Below are positions 17,967 to 27,891 of a DNA stretch of 64,000 nt, piece after piece. The stretch is from Rhodococcus oryzae. GTDB lineage: Bacteria; Actinomycetota; Actinomycetes; Mycobacteriales; Mycobacteriaceae. The stretch covers positions 62,001-126,000 of the forward strand of contig NZ_SUMD01000011.1 in NCBI RefSeq assembly GCF_005049235.1, in the 5' to 3' direction. The notes under the pieces were generated by a model. That model was not told the origin of the DNA. It saw only the letters and a list, made by a program, of their open reading frames with translations, and searched no databases. Positions within the stretch are counted from its first letter, which is position 1, and each line of letters opens with the position of its first letter. Position numbers and translations under genes: made by a program.

Positions 17967-18668
17967 ATGCAGGAGATGACATGGCCGCAGGCGGCGGTGG
18001 TACTGCCGGGAACCGGGTCGGACGCCCACTTCGCGAAAAGAGCGTTCTCGGGCGCGTTGACGCAGGTCGGGGTGGAGATCATCGCCGTGGAACCCGACCC
18101 GCAGCGGGTGGTCGAGAGCTACCTCGAGGCGATGGACGCGGCCGCGGACCGGTACGGACGGATCCTCGTCGGCGGCGTGTCGATCGGTGCCGCAGTGGCG
18201 GCACAGTGGGCCGCTCGCAACGAGTCCCGCGCGGCCGGGGTGCTCGCGGCCCTGCCCGCCTGGATCGGCGACCCGGCAGAGGCCCCCGCGGCCCTGAGCG
18301 CGACGATGACCGCGCGCATGCTCCGCGCGGACGGCCTCGACGCGGTGACCAGCGCGATGATCGAGACCAGCCCGGCGTGGCTCGGCGGTGAGCTGGAGCG
18401 GTCATGGCGATCGCAGTGGCCACACCTGCCCAATGCCCTCGAGGAGGCCGCGGCCTACCACGGCCTCGTCGAGGAACACCTGGCCCGGATCACGGTGCCG
18501 GTGGGCATCTGCGCCGCCACCGACGACCCGGTGCACCCCATCGCCGTGGCCAGGCGATGGGTGACGGTGCTCCGGTCGGCCTCGCTGGCCACCGTCACCC
18601 TCGATCAGATCGGCACCGACGCCGGCATCCTCGGCCGGTCCTGTCTGACCGCCCTGACCTCGTCCTGA
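17967..18668 (+). CDS. Alpha/beta-hydrolase-fold protein, Rv2695-like
   Basis: A 233-residue protein with an alpha/beta hydrolase outline: VLPGTGSDAHF near the oxyanion position and a nucleophile-elbow-like ILVGGVSIGAAVAAQWA, then CAATDDPVHPI where the acid is expected. A catalytic His is not obvious near the C-terminus, so activity is uncertain. Ala-rich, matching the 'conserved alanine-rich' Rv2695 by position. Start ATG 17967; an ATG at 17976 is also possible. It faces the OB-fold gene divergently across 194 bp that hold no element I can name. Confidence 0.75.
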   Translation: MQEMTWPQAAVVLPGTGSDAHFAKRAFSGALTQVGVEIIAVEPDPQRVVESYLEAMDAAADRYGRILVGGVSIGAAVAAQWAARNESRAAGVLAALPAWIGDPAEAPAALSATMTARMLRADGLDAVTSAMIETSPAWLGGELERSWRSQWPHLPNALEEAAAYHGLVEEHLARITVPVGICAATDDPVHPIAVARRWVTVLRSASLATVTLDQIGTDAGILGRSCLTALTSS

Positions 18669-18684
18669 TCTACCGCGTGCCGGA

Positions 18685-19545
18685 TCAGCGACGCAGCTGC
18701 TGCATCGCCGACCCGGAGCCGCCGGGGCGCTCCTCCGGCGGCAGGGTGTGATCCTGGGCCGCGGCAGCGGCCGCCTCGGCGGCGGCAGCGGCCTCGACGA
18801 CGGCGGCCTCCTGGACCTCGGCCGTCTGCTGAGCCTGCGCGGCCTGCTGCTGGGCCTGCATCTGCTGCTGCTGGGCCGCGATCAGCTGCTCGGCCAGCAT
18901 CTGCGGGAGCACGACCGGCAGGGGCGTCCGCACCGGGTACGGCTCGGCGCCCCGGTTGACCACCGTGCCTGCGAGGATCTCCCTGGCGATCGCGGTCAGC
19001 GGCGCCTCGAGGCCTGCCGAACCGACCGGGCCTGCCACCACACACCGGATCATCCAGCGCGGGCCGTCGACGCCGATGAAGCGCAGGTCGGCGTTCGGAG
19101 TGACCGCGTGCAGCTCGCGACCCCATGGACCGGTCTGCACACTGATCTCCGCCTGGTCGGCGCGCAGCGACTCGGCCAGGTCGCCCGCGACCTCGCGCCA
19201 CTGTCCCGGCGACTTCGGCGCGGCGTACGCGGCGATCGTGACCCGACCGTGCTCGGTGACGAGGTGCACCGCCTGCGGGGTGCCGTCCTGGGCCATCTCC
19301 ACCTGGATCTGTCCGCCCTCGGGCAGCGGAACCTGCACCGACCCGAGGTCGAGCCGCGATTGCGCGGCACCCTCGGGGTCGTCGAGTTCGTCCCGGTCAT
19401 ACGGCCCGCCCTCGGGCCGCTCGTCGACATCGAACTCGTCGACCTCGAACTCGTCGGCCTCGGCCTGCGCCTCGACGTCGTCGCGGAGGTCCTCGAACTG
19501 ATCGAGGTCCTCGTCCGCGGCCTTCTTCTTTCGTCCGAAAATCAT
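18685..19545 (-). CDS. DUF3710 protein with Gln/Ala-rich tail
   Basis: A 286-residue cytosolic protein. It begins [13 protein letters not shown] followed by an acidic stretch to about residue 60; the DUF3710 core covers about 65-215 ([31 protein letters not shown]). The last 70 residues are low complexity, with [10 protein letters not shown] and long Ala/Glu runs. Counterpart of Rv2696c. Its start overlaps the dut stop by 4 nt (ATGA), so it is coupled to dut. Function unknown. Confidence 0.88.
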   Translation of the reverse strand: MIFGRKKKAADEDLDQFEDLRDDVEAQAEADEFEVDEFDVDERPEGGPYDRDELDDPEGAAQSRLDLGSVQVPLPEGGQIQVEMAQDGTPQAVHLVTEHGRVTIAAYAAPKSPGQWREVAGDLAESLRADQAEISVQTGPWGRELHAVTPNADLRFIGVDGPRWMIRCVVAGPVGSAGLEAPLTAIAREILAGTVVNRGAEPYPVRTPLPVVLPQMLAEQLIAAQQQQMQAQQQAAQAQQTAEVQEAAVVEAAAAAEAAAAAAQDHTLPPEERPGGSGSAMQQLRR

Positions 19546-20033
19546 CGTGCCCCTTCCTCGGGCAGTGCCGACACCGCGTGCAGGCTGGCATGTCCACCAC
19601 TGGATCCGTATCCACCCGCGCCGCGCGTCGTCTCGTCGAGGGACTCGACCTCCACGAACGAGACCAGCTCCACCCGCTGCACCAACAACTGAGCGATCCG
19701 ATCACCGCGAGTGATCGCGATGGGCGTGCGCGGATCGTGATTGATCAGACACACCTTGATCTCGCCGCGGTAACCCGCGTCGACCGTGCCCGGCGTGTTC
19801 ACCACGGACAGACCGGACTTGGCAGCCAGTCCCGACCTGGGGTGGATCAGCCCGACGGTGCCGACCGGGAGCGCAACGGCGATTCCGGTCCCCACCAGGG
19901 TCCGCTCCCCCGGCTCGATGGTCACGTCCACGGTGGAACAGAGGTCGACACCCGCGTCGCCCGCGTGGGCACGCTGTGGGATCGGCATGTCGGGATCAAG
20001 GCGCAGCAGCTCGATGGCTGGAAGATCGCTCAC
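19542..20033 (-). CDS. dut: dUTP diphosphatase
   Basis: Hydrolyses dUTP to dUMP and pyrophosphate, keeping uracil out of DNA and feeding dTMP synthesis. A homotrimeric dUTPase of 163 aa with all five motifs: [12 protein letters not shown] (1), [11 protein letters not shown] (2), [16 protein letters not shown] (3, with the catalytic Asp and Tyr), [10 protein letters not shown] (4) and [13 protein letters not shown] (5, C-terminal arm). Start GTG 20033 gives the length of the M. tuberculosis enzyme. A GTG at 20039 is possible. A -10 like TAGTCT lies 8 nt upstream and there is no Shine-Dalgarno. Confidence 0.95.
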   Translation of the reverse strand: MSDLPAIELLRLDPDMPIPQRAHAGDAGVDLCSTVDVTIEPGERTLVGTGIAVALPVGTVGLIHPRSGLAAKSGLSVVNTPGTVDAGYRGEIKVCLINHDPRTPIAITRGDRIAQLLVQRVELVSFVEVESLDETTRGAGGYGSSGGHASLHAVSALPEEGAR

Positions 20034-20041
20034 GCGCACCG

Positions 20042-20051
20042 AGACTACTCT
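20042..20051. promoter_or_regulatory. Overlapping divergent -10 hexamers of dut and the DUF3093 gene
   Basis: Only 24 bp separate the two start codons. On the plus strand TACTCT (20046-20051) lies 6 nt before GTG 20058; on the minus strand TAGTCT (20047-20042) lies 8 nt before GTG 20033. The two hexamers share two bases, so RNA polymerase could occupy only one at a time. Confidence 0.5.
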
Positions 20052-20057
20052 GGATGC

Positions 20058-20567
20058 GTGCCCGAGAACCCTCAACCTGCCTCGACCGCCGCCACCGGTG
20101 GCAAGACCGACCCCACCGCACCGATCTACTCGGAGCGACTGTGGGTACCGCTGTGGTGGTGGGCCGCCGGCCTCGCCGTCGCCGGTCTGCTCGCCGCGGA
20201 GGTTCACATGGGCAACCCCGGCTTGCTGGCCTGGTTGCCGTACGTGCTGCTGCTGCCCTTCCCGGTGTGGGTCCTGCTCTGGTTGAGCCGGCTCCGGATC
20301 GAGGTCACTGACGGCCCCGGACGCGGCGAACTGCGCGTCGGCCGGGCGAACCTGCCGCTGGACGTGATCTCCCGGGTCGCGGTGGTTCCCGCCACCGCCA
20401 AGTCGGCGGCGCTCGGCAGGCAGCTGGACCCCGCCGCCTACGTGCAGCACCGGACCTGGATCAAGACGATGGTCCTGATCGTTCTCGACGATCCGGAGGA
20501 TCCCACCCCGTACTGGCTGGTCAGCACCCGCAGGCCCGCCGAGCTGGCGGCACTGCTGACTCCCTGA
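20058..20567 (+). CDS. DUF3093 membrane protein
   Basis: A 169-residue protein, counterpart of Rv2698. It has two transmembrane helices ([20 protein letters not shown] and [20 protein letters not shown]) followed by a cytoplasmic or peripheral domain with paired beta strands ([35 protein letters not shown]). Function unknown. GTG 20058 is chosen because it gives the family N-terminus and a leaderless -10 spacing. A strong terminator follows. Confidence 0.85.
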   Translation: MPENPQPASTAATGGKTDPTAPIYSERLWVPLWWWAAGLAVAGLLAAEVHMGNPGLLAWLPYVLLLPFPVWVLLWLSRLRIEVTDGPGRGELRVGRANLPLDVISRVAVVPATAKSAALGRQLDPAAYVQHRTWIKTMVLIVLDDPEDPTPYWLVSTRRPAELAALLTP

Positions 20568-20593
20568 CGGGTCCGGGTGTCCCGGAAACCACT

Positions 20594-20621
20594 GTGCCCG
20601 GCCTGCGAACAGGCCGGGCAC
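20594..20621. terminator. Terminator after the DUF3093 gene
   Basis: GTGCCCGGCCTG-CGAA-CAGGCCGGGCAC is a perfect 12-bp stem with a 4-nt loop followed by GACTTTTG. It lies between convergent genes. Confidence 0.85.
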
Positions 20622-20685
20622 GACTTTTGATACCAGGCCGGGACACTCGGTGCCCCGGTCGGATCCACTACCTTCAGTAGCGCTG

Positions 20686-20988
20686 TCAGGCTGCGCAATC
20701 CATGCAGATGAGCACGCCACCGGCGTCGCTGGCGAGCCTGCTCCGGTGATGCACCAGGAAGCAGCTCGAACACGTGAACTCATCGGCCTGCTTCGGAACG
20801 ACCCGGACCGACAGTTCCTCGCCGGACAGATCTGCTCCGGGCAGCTCGAACGACTCCGCGGTGTCCGACTCGTCGACGTCGACGACCGCGGACTGCGCCT
20901 CATTGCGCCGGGCCTTCAACTCTTCGAGCGAATCCTCCGAAACCTCGTCGGATTCCGAACGCCTCGGTGCGTCGTAGTCGGTTGCCAT
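20686..20988 (-). CDS. DUF4193 zinc-ribbon protein
   Basis: A 100-residue protein, counterpart of Rv2699c. The first 65 residues are acidic and polar. The C-terminus has two Cys pairs, [11 protein letters not shown] and LICMDC, plus nearby His, consistent with one zinc ribbon. ATG 20988 follows GAGGGGAAGACGAG. DUF4193 members are conserved across actinobacteria; the function is unknown to me, though small zinc-ribbon proteins often bind RNA polymerase or ribosomes. Confidence 0.9.
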   Translation of the reverse strand: MATDYDAPRRSESDEVSEDSLEELKARRNEAQSAVVDVDESDTAESFELPGADLSGEELSVRVVPKQADEFTCSSCFLVHHRSRLASDAGGVLICMDCAA

Positions 20989-21408
20989 CTCGTCTTCCCC
21001 TCGTCTTCTCTCGTCATCGATTCCCCCGGCCACACACCACAGCCGAATACACGAATCAACCCGTGTGGCTGCATAACGCTCGGGGGCGCCGAATAGTGCC
21101 CAAAAGTTAGCGCAGGTAATATGATCTGCACCACATTTGGCCCTTCCGTCCGGTCCTCCAAACGCCTGTCGTGTACGACTGCGGCCGCCAGACAATAGCC
21201 GAACTCTGGAGAAAAGTCGCGGGCCGTTCGCCACACGTCGGAAACTGTCTGAAAATCGACACAAACGGCGGGTCGACCGTGACATTTCCGCGACATTCCG
21301 AGCCGCGACCGCGTCGACAACGATCCCGGCGCCGCACTCTAGAGTGGGTGCGCACCGGCGCCACAATGGCGCCGATCGGCGGGCGCGGCGGAGAGGTCGG
21401 GACGAATC
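20989..21408. other. 420-bp divergent intergenic region (DUF4193 / cei)
   Basis: No gene is supported here. For cei, CACTCTAGAGTG (21335-21346) is a perfect 12-bp palindrome containing TAGAGT (21340-21345), a possible -10; GGAGAGG lies near 21389. On the minus strand TTACCT, a 17-nt gap, then CTATTC (about 21118-21090) is a weak promoter candidate for the DUF4193 gene. I looked for a riboswitch or small RNA and see no convincing fold. Confidence 0.4.
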
Positions 21409-22101
21409 GTGGTTTCACTGATCACACAGGGTCACTCCACCGATGAGCAAGGCCGTCCGTTCCGCAGGCGGCGCGCAATGCCCGTCATCGTGCTGATCAG
21501 CATCCTCGCCCTGCTCGGCTCGGTGCTGTGGGTTCGCATCCTCACCAAGGACGAGGAGGTCTCCGCCGCGGTGACGTGCAACGTCCCGAGGCCGGCCTCG
21601 CAGTCCGCCGACCCGAACGACCCTATCCCGCAGCCGCTCGGCCAGAAGATGGACCCGACGACGCTGATGGACATCGAACCCACCACCCTCGCGGCGACCA
21701 GGGTCCGCGTCTTCAATGCCAACGGTGAACGCGGCCAGGCCGCGCAGGTGGCCGCGCAGCTCAGTGAGTACGGCTACGCCAGCGCCCCCGACGTCCAGGT
21801 CGGCAACGACCCCGTCTACGTCGACCAGAACATGCAGTGCCACGGCCAGATCCGTTTCGGCGCAAACGGTCTCGCCGCCGCCAGTGCCCTGTGGCTGGTC
21901 GCGCCGTGCGCCGAGCTGATCGAGGACCAGCGTCAGGACGACACCGTCGACCTGGCCCTGGGCACCTACTTCAACGAGCTGCGCCCGAACACCGACGCCG
22001 AAGAGGTACTGGCCGTGCTGAAGGAGCCCGCGCCCGGCGGCATGGCCGCCGCGCCGGTCGACATCAGCCTCCTCAAGGCCGCCCGCACCGCTCGCTGCTG
22101 A
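21409..22101 (+). CDS. cei: Cell-envelope integrity protein Cei (LytR_C domain)
   Basis: A 230-residue anchored exported protein, counterpart of Rv2700. A short cytoplasmic head (VSLITQGHSTDEQGRPF, then RRRR) precedes one transmembrane helix (about 25-42, VIVLISILALLGSVLWV). The extracellular LytR_C domain covers about 80-180 (TRVRVFNANGERGQAAQVAAQL). Four Cys outside the membrane (TCNV, QCHG, APCAEL and the last residue) may form disulfides. Mycobacterial Cei is needed for envelope integrity and virulence. Start GTG 21409 gives the family N-terminus. It converges on suhB with only 4 nt between stops. Confidence 0.88.
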   Translation: MVSLITQGHSTDEQGRPFRRRRAMPVIVLISILALLGSVLWVRILTKDEEVSAAVTCNVPRPASQSADPNDPIPQPLGQKMDPTTLMDIEPTTLAATRVRVFNANGERGQAAQVAAQLSEYGYASAPDVQVGNDPVYVDQNMQCHGQIRFGANGLAAASALWLVAPCAELIEDQRQDDTVDLALGTYFNELRPNTDAEEVLAVLKEPAPGGMAAAPVDISLLKAARTARC

Positions 22102-22105
22102 CGGC

Positions 22106-23023
22106 TCAGTCCGGGATCGGGTCGAACACGCCCGCCTCGGCGAAGACCTCGTCCAACTCGGCCGCGATACCCGGGGCCGCCGCGATCACCACCTCGCCCG
22201 CGGCGCTCATCGAGTGCGGCGCGGGCGTGCGGACCCGGGCACCCGCCTCGCTCGCGATCAGCGCTCCCGCCGCCCAGTCCCACGGGCTGAGCCCGTGCTC
22301 GAAATGCGCATCGACGCGCCCAGAGGCCACCATGCACAGGTCGAGTGCTGCGGAGCCGATCCGACGGATGTCGCGCACCTGGGGCAGCACCCGCCCGATC
22401 AGTGCGCCCTGCGCCTGCCTGCGGGCCCGTCCGTAGCCGAACCCCGTCGCGAGCAGGGACACCGACACGTCGGACACCGGGTTGCACCGCAATGCGTGCT
22501 CGGTGCCGTCCGCCTCGAGCAGGGTCGCGCCGTGGCCGAGGGCCGCCGAGTAGACCGCATCGGCCGCGACGTCCACCACCGCACCCGCCACGGAGACACC
22601 GTCGATCTGCGCGGCGACCGACACCGCGAACGCGGGGATGCCGTACAAGAAGTTCACCGTCCCGTCGATGGGGTCGACCACCCAGCGCACGCCCCGGATC
22701 AGCTCGGCCTGTCCCCCGCCCTCCTCACCGAGGATGGCGTCGTCCGGGCGCAGGCCCGCGAGCAGTCCGCGGATCAGCTCCTCGGTCTCGGTGTCCACGA
22801 CGGTGACCGGATCGGTCGGGTGGCTCTTGGTGGCGACCGAGCTGTCCTCCGCGAGGACGCCCGTCGCGGCGAACACCTCGGGGCGACGGGCACGCACGTG
22901 CCTGGCGGCGGTGACGGCCACCCGGACCGCCACGTCGCGCAGCGTGCGCGGATCGTCGGGACCGCCGGGGTCGTCACGTTCGGGGGTGGTGGGGACGGGA
23001 GCATCGGACCGCAAAGAGGGCAC
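22106..23023 (-). CDS. suhB: Inositol-1-monophosphatase family protein
   Basis: Removes phosphate from inositol 1-phosphate, supplying inositol for phosphatidylinositol mannosides and mycothiol; counterpart of Rv2701c. Metal-binding motifs are complete: GEEGG near residue 100, WVVDPIDGTVNF and the C-terminal LSPWDWAAGALIASEAGA. At 305 aa it is slightly longer than usual because of a polar, Pro-rich N-terminus (about 25 residues). Start is GTG 23023. Divergent from ppgK across 65 bp. Confidence 0.92.
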   Translation of the reverse strand: MPSLRSDAPVPTTPERDDPGGPDDPRTLRDVAVRVAVTAARHVRARRPEVFAATGVLAEDSSVATKSHPTDPVTVVDTETEELIRGLLAGLRPDDAILGEEGGGQAELIRGVRWVVDPIDGTVNFLYGIPAFAVSVAAQIDGVSVAGAVVDVAADAVYSAALGHGATLLEADGTEHALRCNPVSDVSVSLLATGFGYGRARRQAQGALIGRVLPQVRDIRRIGSAALDLCMVASGRVDAHFEHGLSPWDWAAGALIASEAGARVRTPAPHSMSAAGEVVIAAAPGIAAELDEVFAEAGVFDPIPD

Positions 23024-23075
23024 GCCCCATGGTGCCTCATCTCCCCACTCCCGCGCCCGTCGTCGCCCCGACGAT

Positions 23076-23081
23076 TAGGGT
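23076..23081 (+). promoter_or_regulatory. Leaderless -10 of ppgK
   Basis: TAGGGT sits 7 nt before the ppgK ATG and no Shine-Dalgarno intervenes, so transcription and translation probably start together. Confidence 0.45.
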
Positions 23082-23088
23082 TTGCACC

Positions 23089-23886
23089 ATGACTGAATCG
23101 ACCCCAGCCCTACCCTCCGACGACAGCGACGGCAGCAGCCGACGCGGGTTCGGCATCGACGTCGGCGGAAGCGGAGTCAAGGGCGGCCTGGTCGATCTGG
23201 AGACCGGCGAGCTGATCGGTGACCGGATCAAGATCGAGACCCCGAAGCCCGCCACCCCCGAGGCCATCGCGGACACCGTCGCGGAGATCGTCACCCGGGC
23301 GGGCTGGGACGGCGCGGTCGGCATCACGCTGCCCGCCGTGGTCACCGGCGGGGTCGCGCGCACCGCGGCGAACATCGACAAGTCCTGGATCGGAACGGAC
23401 GCGGCGGCCCTGTTCGGGCAGGCGCTCGGCGGCAGGCCCGTCGCGGTGCTCAACGACGCGGACGCGGCAGGCATCGCTGAGGACACCTACGGCGCGGGCA
23501 AGGACGTCGACGGCGTGGTCGTGCTGCTGACGTTCGGCACCGGGATCGGTTCCGCGGTCCTGCACCGGGGCGTCCTGCTGCCCAACACCGAGTTCGGGCA
23601 CATGGAGGTGCACGGCAAGGAGGCCGAGCATCGCGCCGCGTCCTCGGTGAAGGAGACCAAGGACCTTTCCTACAAGGAGTGGTCGGCGGAGGTCTCCCGG
23701 GTGCTCACCACGTTCGAGGATCTGCTGTGGCCCGACCTGTTCATCGCGGGCGGCGGCATCAGCCGCAAGAGCGAGAAATGGATCCCGTTGCTGACCAATC
23801 GCACCCCCGTCGTGCCCGCTGCGCTACTGAACACGGCGGGCATCGTGGGCGCCGCACTCGCCGCGCAGACCAGCATCGCGTCGTAA
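23089..23886 (+). CDS. ppgK: Polyphosphate glucokinase
   Basis: Phosphorylates glucose at C6 using polyphosphate or ATP; counterpart of Rv2702. A ROK-family kinase of 265 aa: phosphate loop GIDVGGSGVKGGLVDLETGEL near the N-terminus, TLPAVVTGGVARTAANIDKSW, catalytic Asp in VAVLNDADAAGIAE, and TFGTGIGSA for the adenosine or polyphosphate side. EHRAASSVKETKDLSYKEW is typical of PPGK. ATG 23089; an earlier in-frame GTG or ATG would add unrelated residues. Confidence 0.95.
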   Translation: MTESTPALPSDDSDGSSRRGFGIDVGGSGVKGGLVDLETGELIGDRIKIETPKPATPEAIADTVAEIVTRAGWDGAVGITLPAVVTGGVARTAANIDKSWIGTDAAALFGQALGGRPVAVLNDADAAGIAEDTYGAGKDVDGVVVLLTFGTGIGSAVLHRGVLLPNTEFGHMEVHGKEAEHRAASSVKETKDLSYKEWSAEVSRVLTTFEDLLWPDLFIAGGGISRKSEKWIPLLTNRTPVVPAALLNTAGIVGAALAAQTSIAS

Positions 23887-23902
23887 CACCCGTGGCGATA
23901 GT

Positions 23903-23908
23903 TACAAT
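23903..23908 (+). promoter_or_regulatory. Candidate -10 of sigA
   Basis: TACAAT lies 98 nt before the sigA start; the -35 is weak. A small hairpin CCGGCT-CTC-AGCCGG (23917-23931) lies in the 5' leader. The start itself has GAAAGGG a few bases upstream. Confidence 0.4.
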
Positions 23909-24006
23909 GGACACGTCCGGCTCTCAGCCGGCCGAACTCAACTGACCTCTCCGCCGGAAAATCACTCTGGCGTGACGCCGCACGACACCGTCACGAAAGG
24001 GCGTAC

Positions 24007-25374
<1,368 letters not shown>

Positions 25375-25396
25375 TCGGTCCCGACCAGACGACGAA

Positions 25397-25427
25397 TGCC
25401 CCGTCACCTCGAAAAGGTGGCGGGGCA
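25397..25427 (+). terminator. sigA terminator
   Basis: TGCCCCG-T-CACCT, loop CGAAA, AGGTG-G-CGGGGCA: a 12-bp GC-rich stem with one T/G pair, 22 nt after the sigA stop. Confidence 0.85.
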
Positions 25428-25518
25428 CTCGTGTGTCCACCGACAGTTCACCCGGCACACGTCGGGCCGTCATCAGATCCCCACCGTGCACGCCCCGCGG
25501 TGGGCGAGACTCTGCCGC

Positions 25519-27522
25519 ATGAGTGAGCAGTCCCCTCTCGCCCCGACCTCCCAGCGCGGCCCCTCGCGCCGCGCGTTCCTGCGCGGCTCCGCCCTCGCAG
25601 GCGGCCTCGCGGTCGCCGGTCTCCGACACGCCCCGTCCGCGAGTGCCGCGGCGCCGTCCGCCGATCCCGCCCGTGTCGACTACCCCACGTGCTGCCCCGG
25701 ACCGTTCGCCAACGGCGTCGCCAGCGGCGACCCGTTGCCCGACCGCGTCATCCTCTGGACCCGTCTCATGCCCGAGCGCGTGGCAGGCGCCCCCGGCCCC
25801 GTGCGGTGGGAGGTGGCCACCGACCCCGGCATGACGGCCCTCGTCCGCTCCGGTGAGCAGACCCCGGTGGCGGAGCACGACTTCACGGTGAAGGTCGACG
25901 TCACCGGCCTGGCCCCCGCCGCGACGTACTACTACCGCTTCACACATTCCGGCGCCCACTCGATCACCGGGCGAACGCGCACCGCGCCTGCCCCGGGTGC
26001 CGCCGTCGACCGAGTGCGCATCGCCGCGATGTCGTGCAGCTCCTTCTGGTCCTCGTACTGGAGCGGGTTCGAGCACCTCGCCGCCCGGGACGACCTCGAT
26101 CTCGTGCTGCACGTGGGCGACTACATCTACGACTTCCCCGACAAGGACGAACTGGTGCGCTCGCGCGTCGGCTTCGCCGACATGGACCACCCGGACAACC
26201 GGGACTGGCTCGACCTCGCCGAGGTGCGCAGGCGGTACGCGCTGTGGCGCTCGGACCCTCAGTTCGTCCGTGCCCACCAGCAGCACCCGTGGATGATCGT
26301 GTGGGACAACCACGACATCGACGTCGCCTACGGCAACGAGGTGGCCGCGCCCAGGATCGACCCGGTGTCGGCGACCACGACCCTCTCCGACACGGTGCGC
26401 GCGTTCCACGAGTGGACTCCGACCCGGCCCGTGCGCCCAGACGGCAGCGGCGAGTTCGTGCTCGTCGACGACGGCTCCTATCCCGCACCGGAGGACCCGT
26501 TGCTCGTCTACCGGGCGCTGCGTTACGGCGACCTCGTCGACATCGTCGGGATCGACGCCGAGTTGCACGACGTGCGCGGGCAAATGGCCGACTCCTCCCA
26601 TCTGGCTCCCGGGCAGCGGAGCCTCCTCGGTCGGCGGCAGTACGAGTGGCTCACGGCTACGCTCACCGACTCGTCGCACCGGAACACCCGGTGGCGGGTC
26701 ATCGGAAACCAGGGGTGGTTCGCTCCGACCGACATCCCGGAGGTCGTGCAGGGGGTGAAGATGCCGAAGCTGGGCATCGGCCGCTGGGGCAAGTACGCCG
26801 CCGAGCGCGAAGCGATCGTCGACCACCTCAGGGGCGCACGCGGCGAGCGGATCTGGCGGAACGTCATGGTGACCGGCGACGCGCACGGGAATTTCGCGTC
26901 CGACGTCATCTCCACGGCGTACCTCGGCGACGGGTATCTCTCGGGGATGCCCGGTCGCAACACACGTAACGGTGCCGAACCGCAGAACCACGGGGCCGGG
27001 GCGCTGCGGGTGAGCACCGGCAACGGCGGCCCAGTGCCCACGGGCGCGGACGACCCCGCCGACGTCCGAGGCCTGTCCGTCGGTGTCGAGTTCGCCCCCA
27101 CCTCGATGGGTCGCGGCGGCGCCGACGACATGATCCGCGGCGCCACCGGACTCGGGCCGGCGGAGTCCACCGAGATCGCGCGCGCAGCCGAGGCTTCGAT
27201 CCTCACGCTCAACCGCAACGCCCAGTTCGTCGAGTGGGTCGACCACGGCTACGGGATCATCGACATCGACCGCGACCGCGCCGTGTTCGAGTTCTGGTGG
27301 CAGGACAAGCACCTGCCGCGCTCGCCGGACGTCCTCGGCCACCAGATGGTGGCGTTCGCCGAGGAGGACCGATCGGCGGTGCCGCCGCGGTTCCGGGATC
27401 AGATCGATGCCGTCGAGCTGCACGGGCTGCCATACGGGCCGACCTCCGGGGCGCCGCACGGCCCGCCTGCGCCGTGGTTCTCGCCGGAGGCCCAGTCCGA
27501 CCTAGACTGGATCGCGAGGTGA
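25519..27522 (+). CDS. phoD: PhoD-family alkaline phosphatase, Tat-exported
   Basis: A 667-residue metallophosphoesterase of the PhoD family, releasing phosphate from phosphodiesters or monoesters outside the cell. The Tat signal is clear: PSRRAFLRGSALAGGLAVAG followed by SASAAA. An N-terminal beta domain (GVASGDPLPDRVILWTRL) precedes the catalytic domain: VLHVGDYIYDF, MIVWDNHDIDVAYGNE, IGNQGWF and VTGDAHGNFASDVIS hold the metal ligands. ATG 25519 places the signal at the N-terminus. Phosphate control is expected but I see no PHO box. The start is 145 nt after the sigA stop. Confidence 0.9.
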   Translation: MSEQSPLAPTSQRGPSRRAFLRGSALAGGLAVAGLRHAPSASAAAPSADPARVDYPTCCPGPFANGVASGDPLPDRVILWTRLMPERVAGAPGPVRWEVATDPGMTALVRSGEQTPVAEHDFTVKVDVTGLAPAATYYYRFTHSGAHSITGRTRTAPAPGAAVDRVRIAAMSCSSFWSSYWSGFEHLAARDDLDLVLHVGDYIYDFPDKDELVRSRVGFADMDHPDNRDWLDLAEVRRRYALWRSDPQFVRAHQQHPWMIVWDNHDIDVAYGNEVAAPRIDPVSATTTLSDTVRAFHEWTPTRPVRPDGSGEFVLVDDGSYPAPEDPLLVYRALRYGDLVDIVGIDAELHDVRGQMADSSHLAPGQRSLLGRRQYEWLTATLTDSSHRNTRWRVIGNQGWFAPTDIPEVVQGVKMPKLGIGRWGKYAAEREAIVDHLRGARGERIWRNVMVTGDAHGNFASDVISTAYLGDGYLSGMPGRNTRNGAEPQNHGAGALRVSTGNGGPVPTGADDPADVRGLSVGVEFAPTSMGRGGADDMIRGATGLGPAESTEIARAAEASILTLNRNAQFVEWVDHGYGIIDIDRDRAVFEFWWQDKHLPRSPDVLGHQMVAFAEEDRSAVPPRFRDQIDAVELHGLPYGPTSGAPHGPPAPWFSPEAQSDLDWIAR

Positions 27523-27528
27523 CCCGAG

Positions 27529-27876
27529 ATGACGACCGAAGACCGGCGGCACGACCACCCGGAAACGGTGGTGTTCGGCAACACGCGGGAGATCGCCGAT
27601 CGCATCATGGCGTTGCCCGATCGGGTGGTGCGGGCGCTCACGGTCGCGAAGGATCGCTGCGCACACGGCTGCCTGAGGCTGCAGATCTTCCATAACCTCT
27701 ACAACCCTGAACTCGGCATCGGCCGCTACCTGTTCGTCCCGGGCGACGGCACCGAGCCGCACTGGGTGGAGACACTCGACGGCACCGTGACGCTGCGCTG
27801 CCCGTGCTGCCCCGACGAGGTCGCGAAGGTCAGCGATGTCGTCGAGCGATTCCGCAACGCGCGGCACAAGCGGTGA
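27529..27876 (+). CDS. Unknown 115-residue Cys-rich protein
   Basis: Begins 6 nt after the phoD stop, so it is likely cotranscribed with phoD. It has four Cys in two groups, DRCAHGCLRL (about 45-50) and LRCPCCPDEV (about 90-95, which adds three), with His nearby, suggesting a metal site. I do not recognise the family. The stretch IFHNLYNPELGIGRYLFVPGDG looks like a beta-rich core. ATG 27529 is supported by GCGAGGTGACCCGAG. It ends 15 nt before a convergent antiporter gene. Confidence 0.65.
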   Translation: MTTEDRRHDHPETVVFGNTREIADRIMALPDRVVRALTVAKDRCAHGCLRLQIFHNLYNPELGIGRYLFVPGDGTEPHWVETLDGTVTLRCPCCPDEVAKVSDVVERFRNARHKR

Positions 27877-27891
27877 GCCCGGCGGACGACC

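Noticed and set aside
20989-21408. Riboswitch or small RNA in the long gap before cei
   Set aside because: Only short palindromes are present; no ydaO, cobalamin or other known fold could be recognised.
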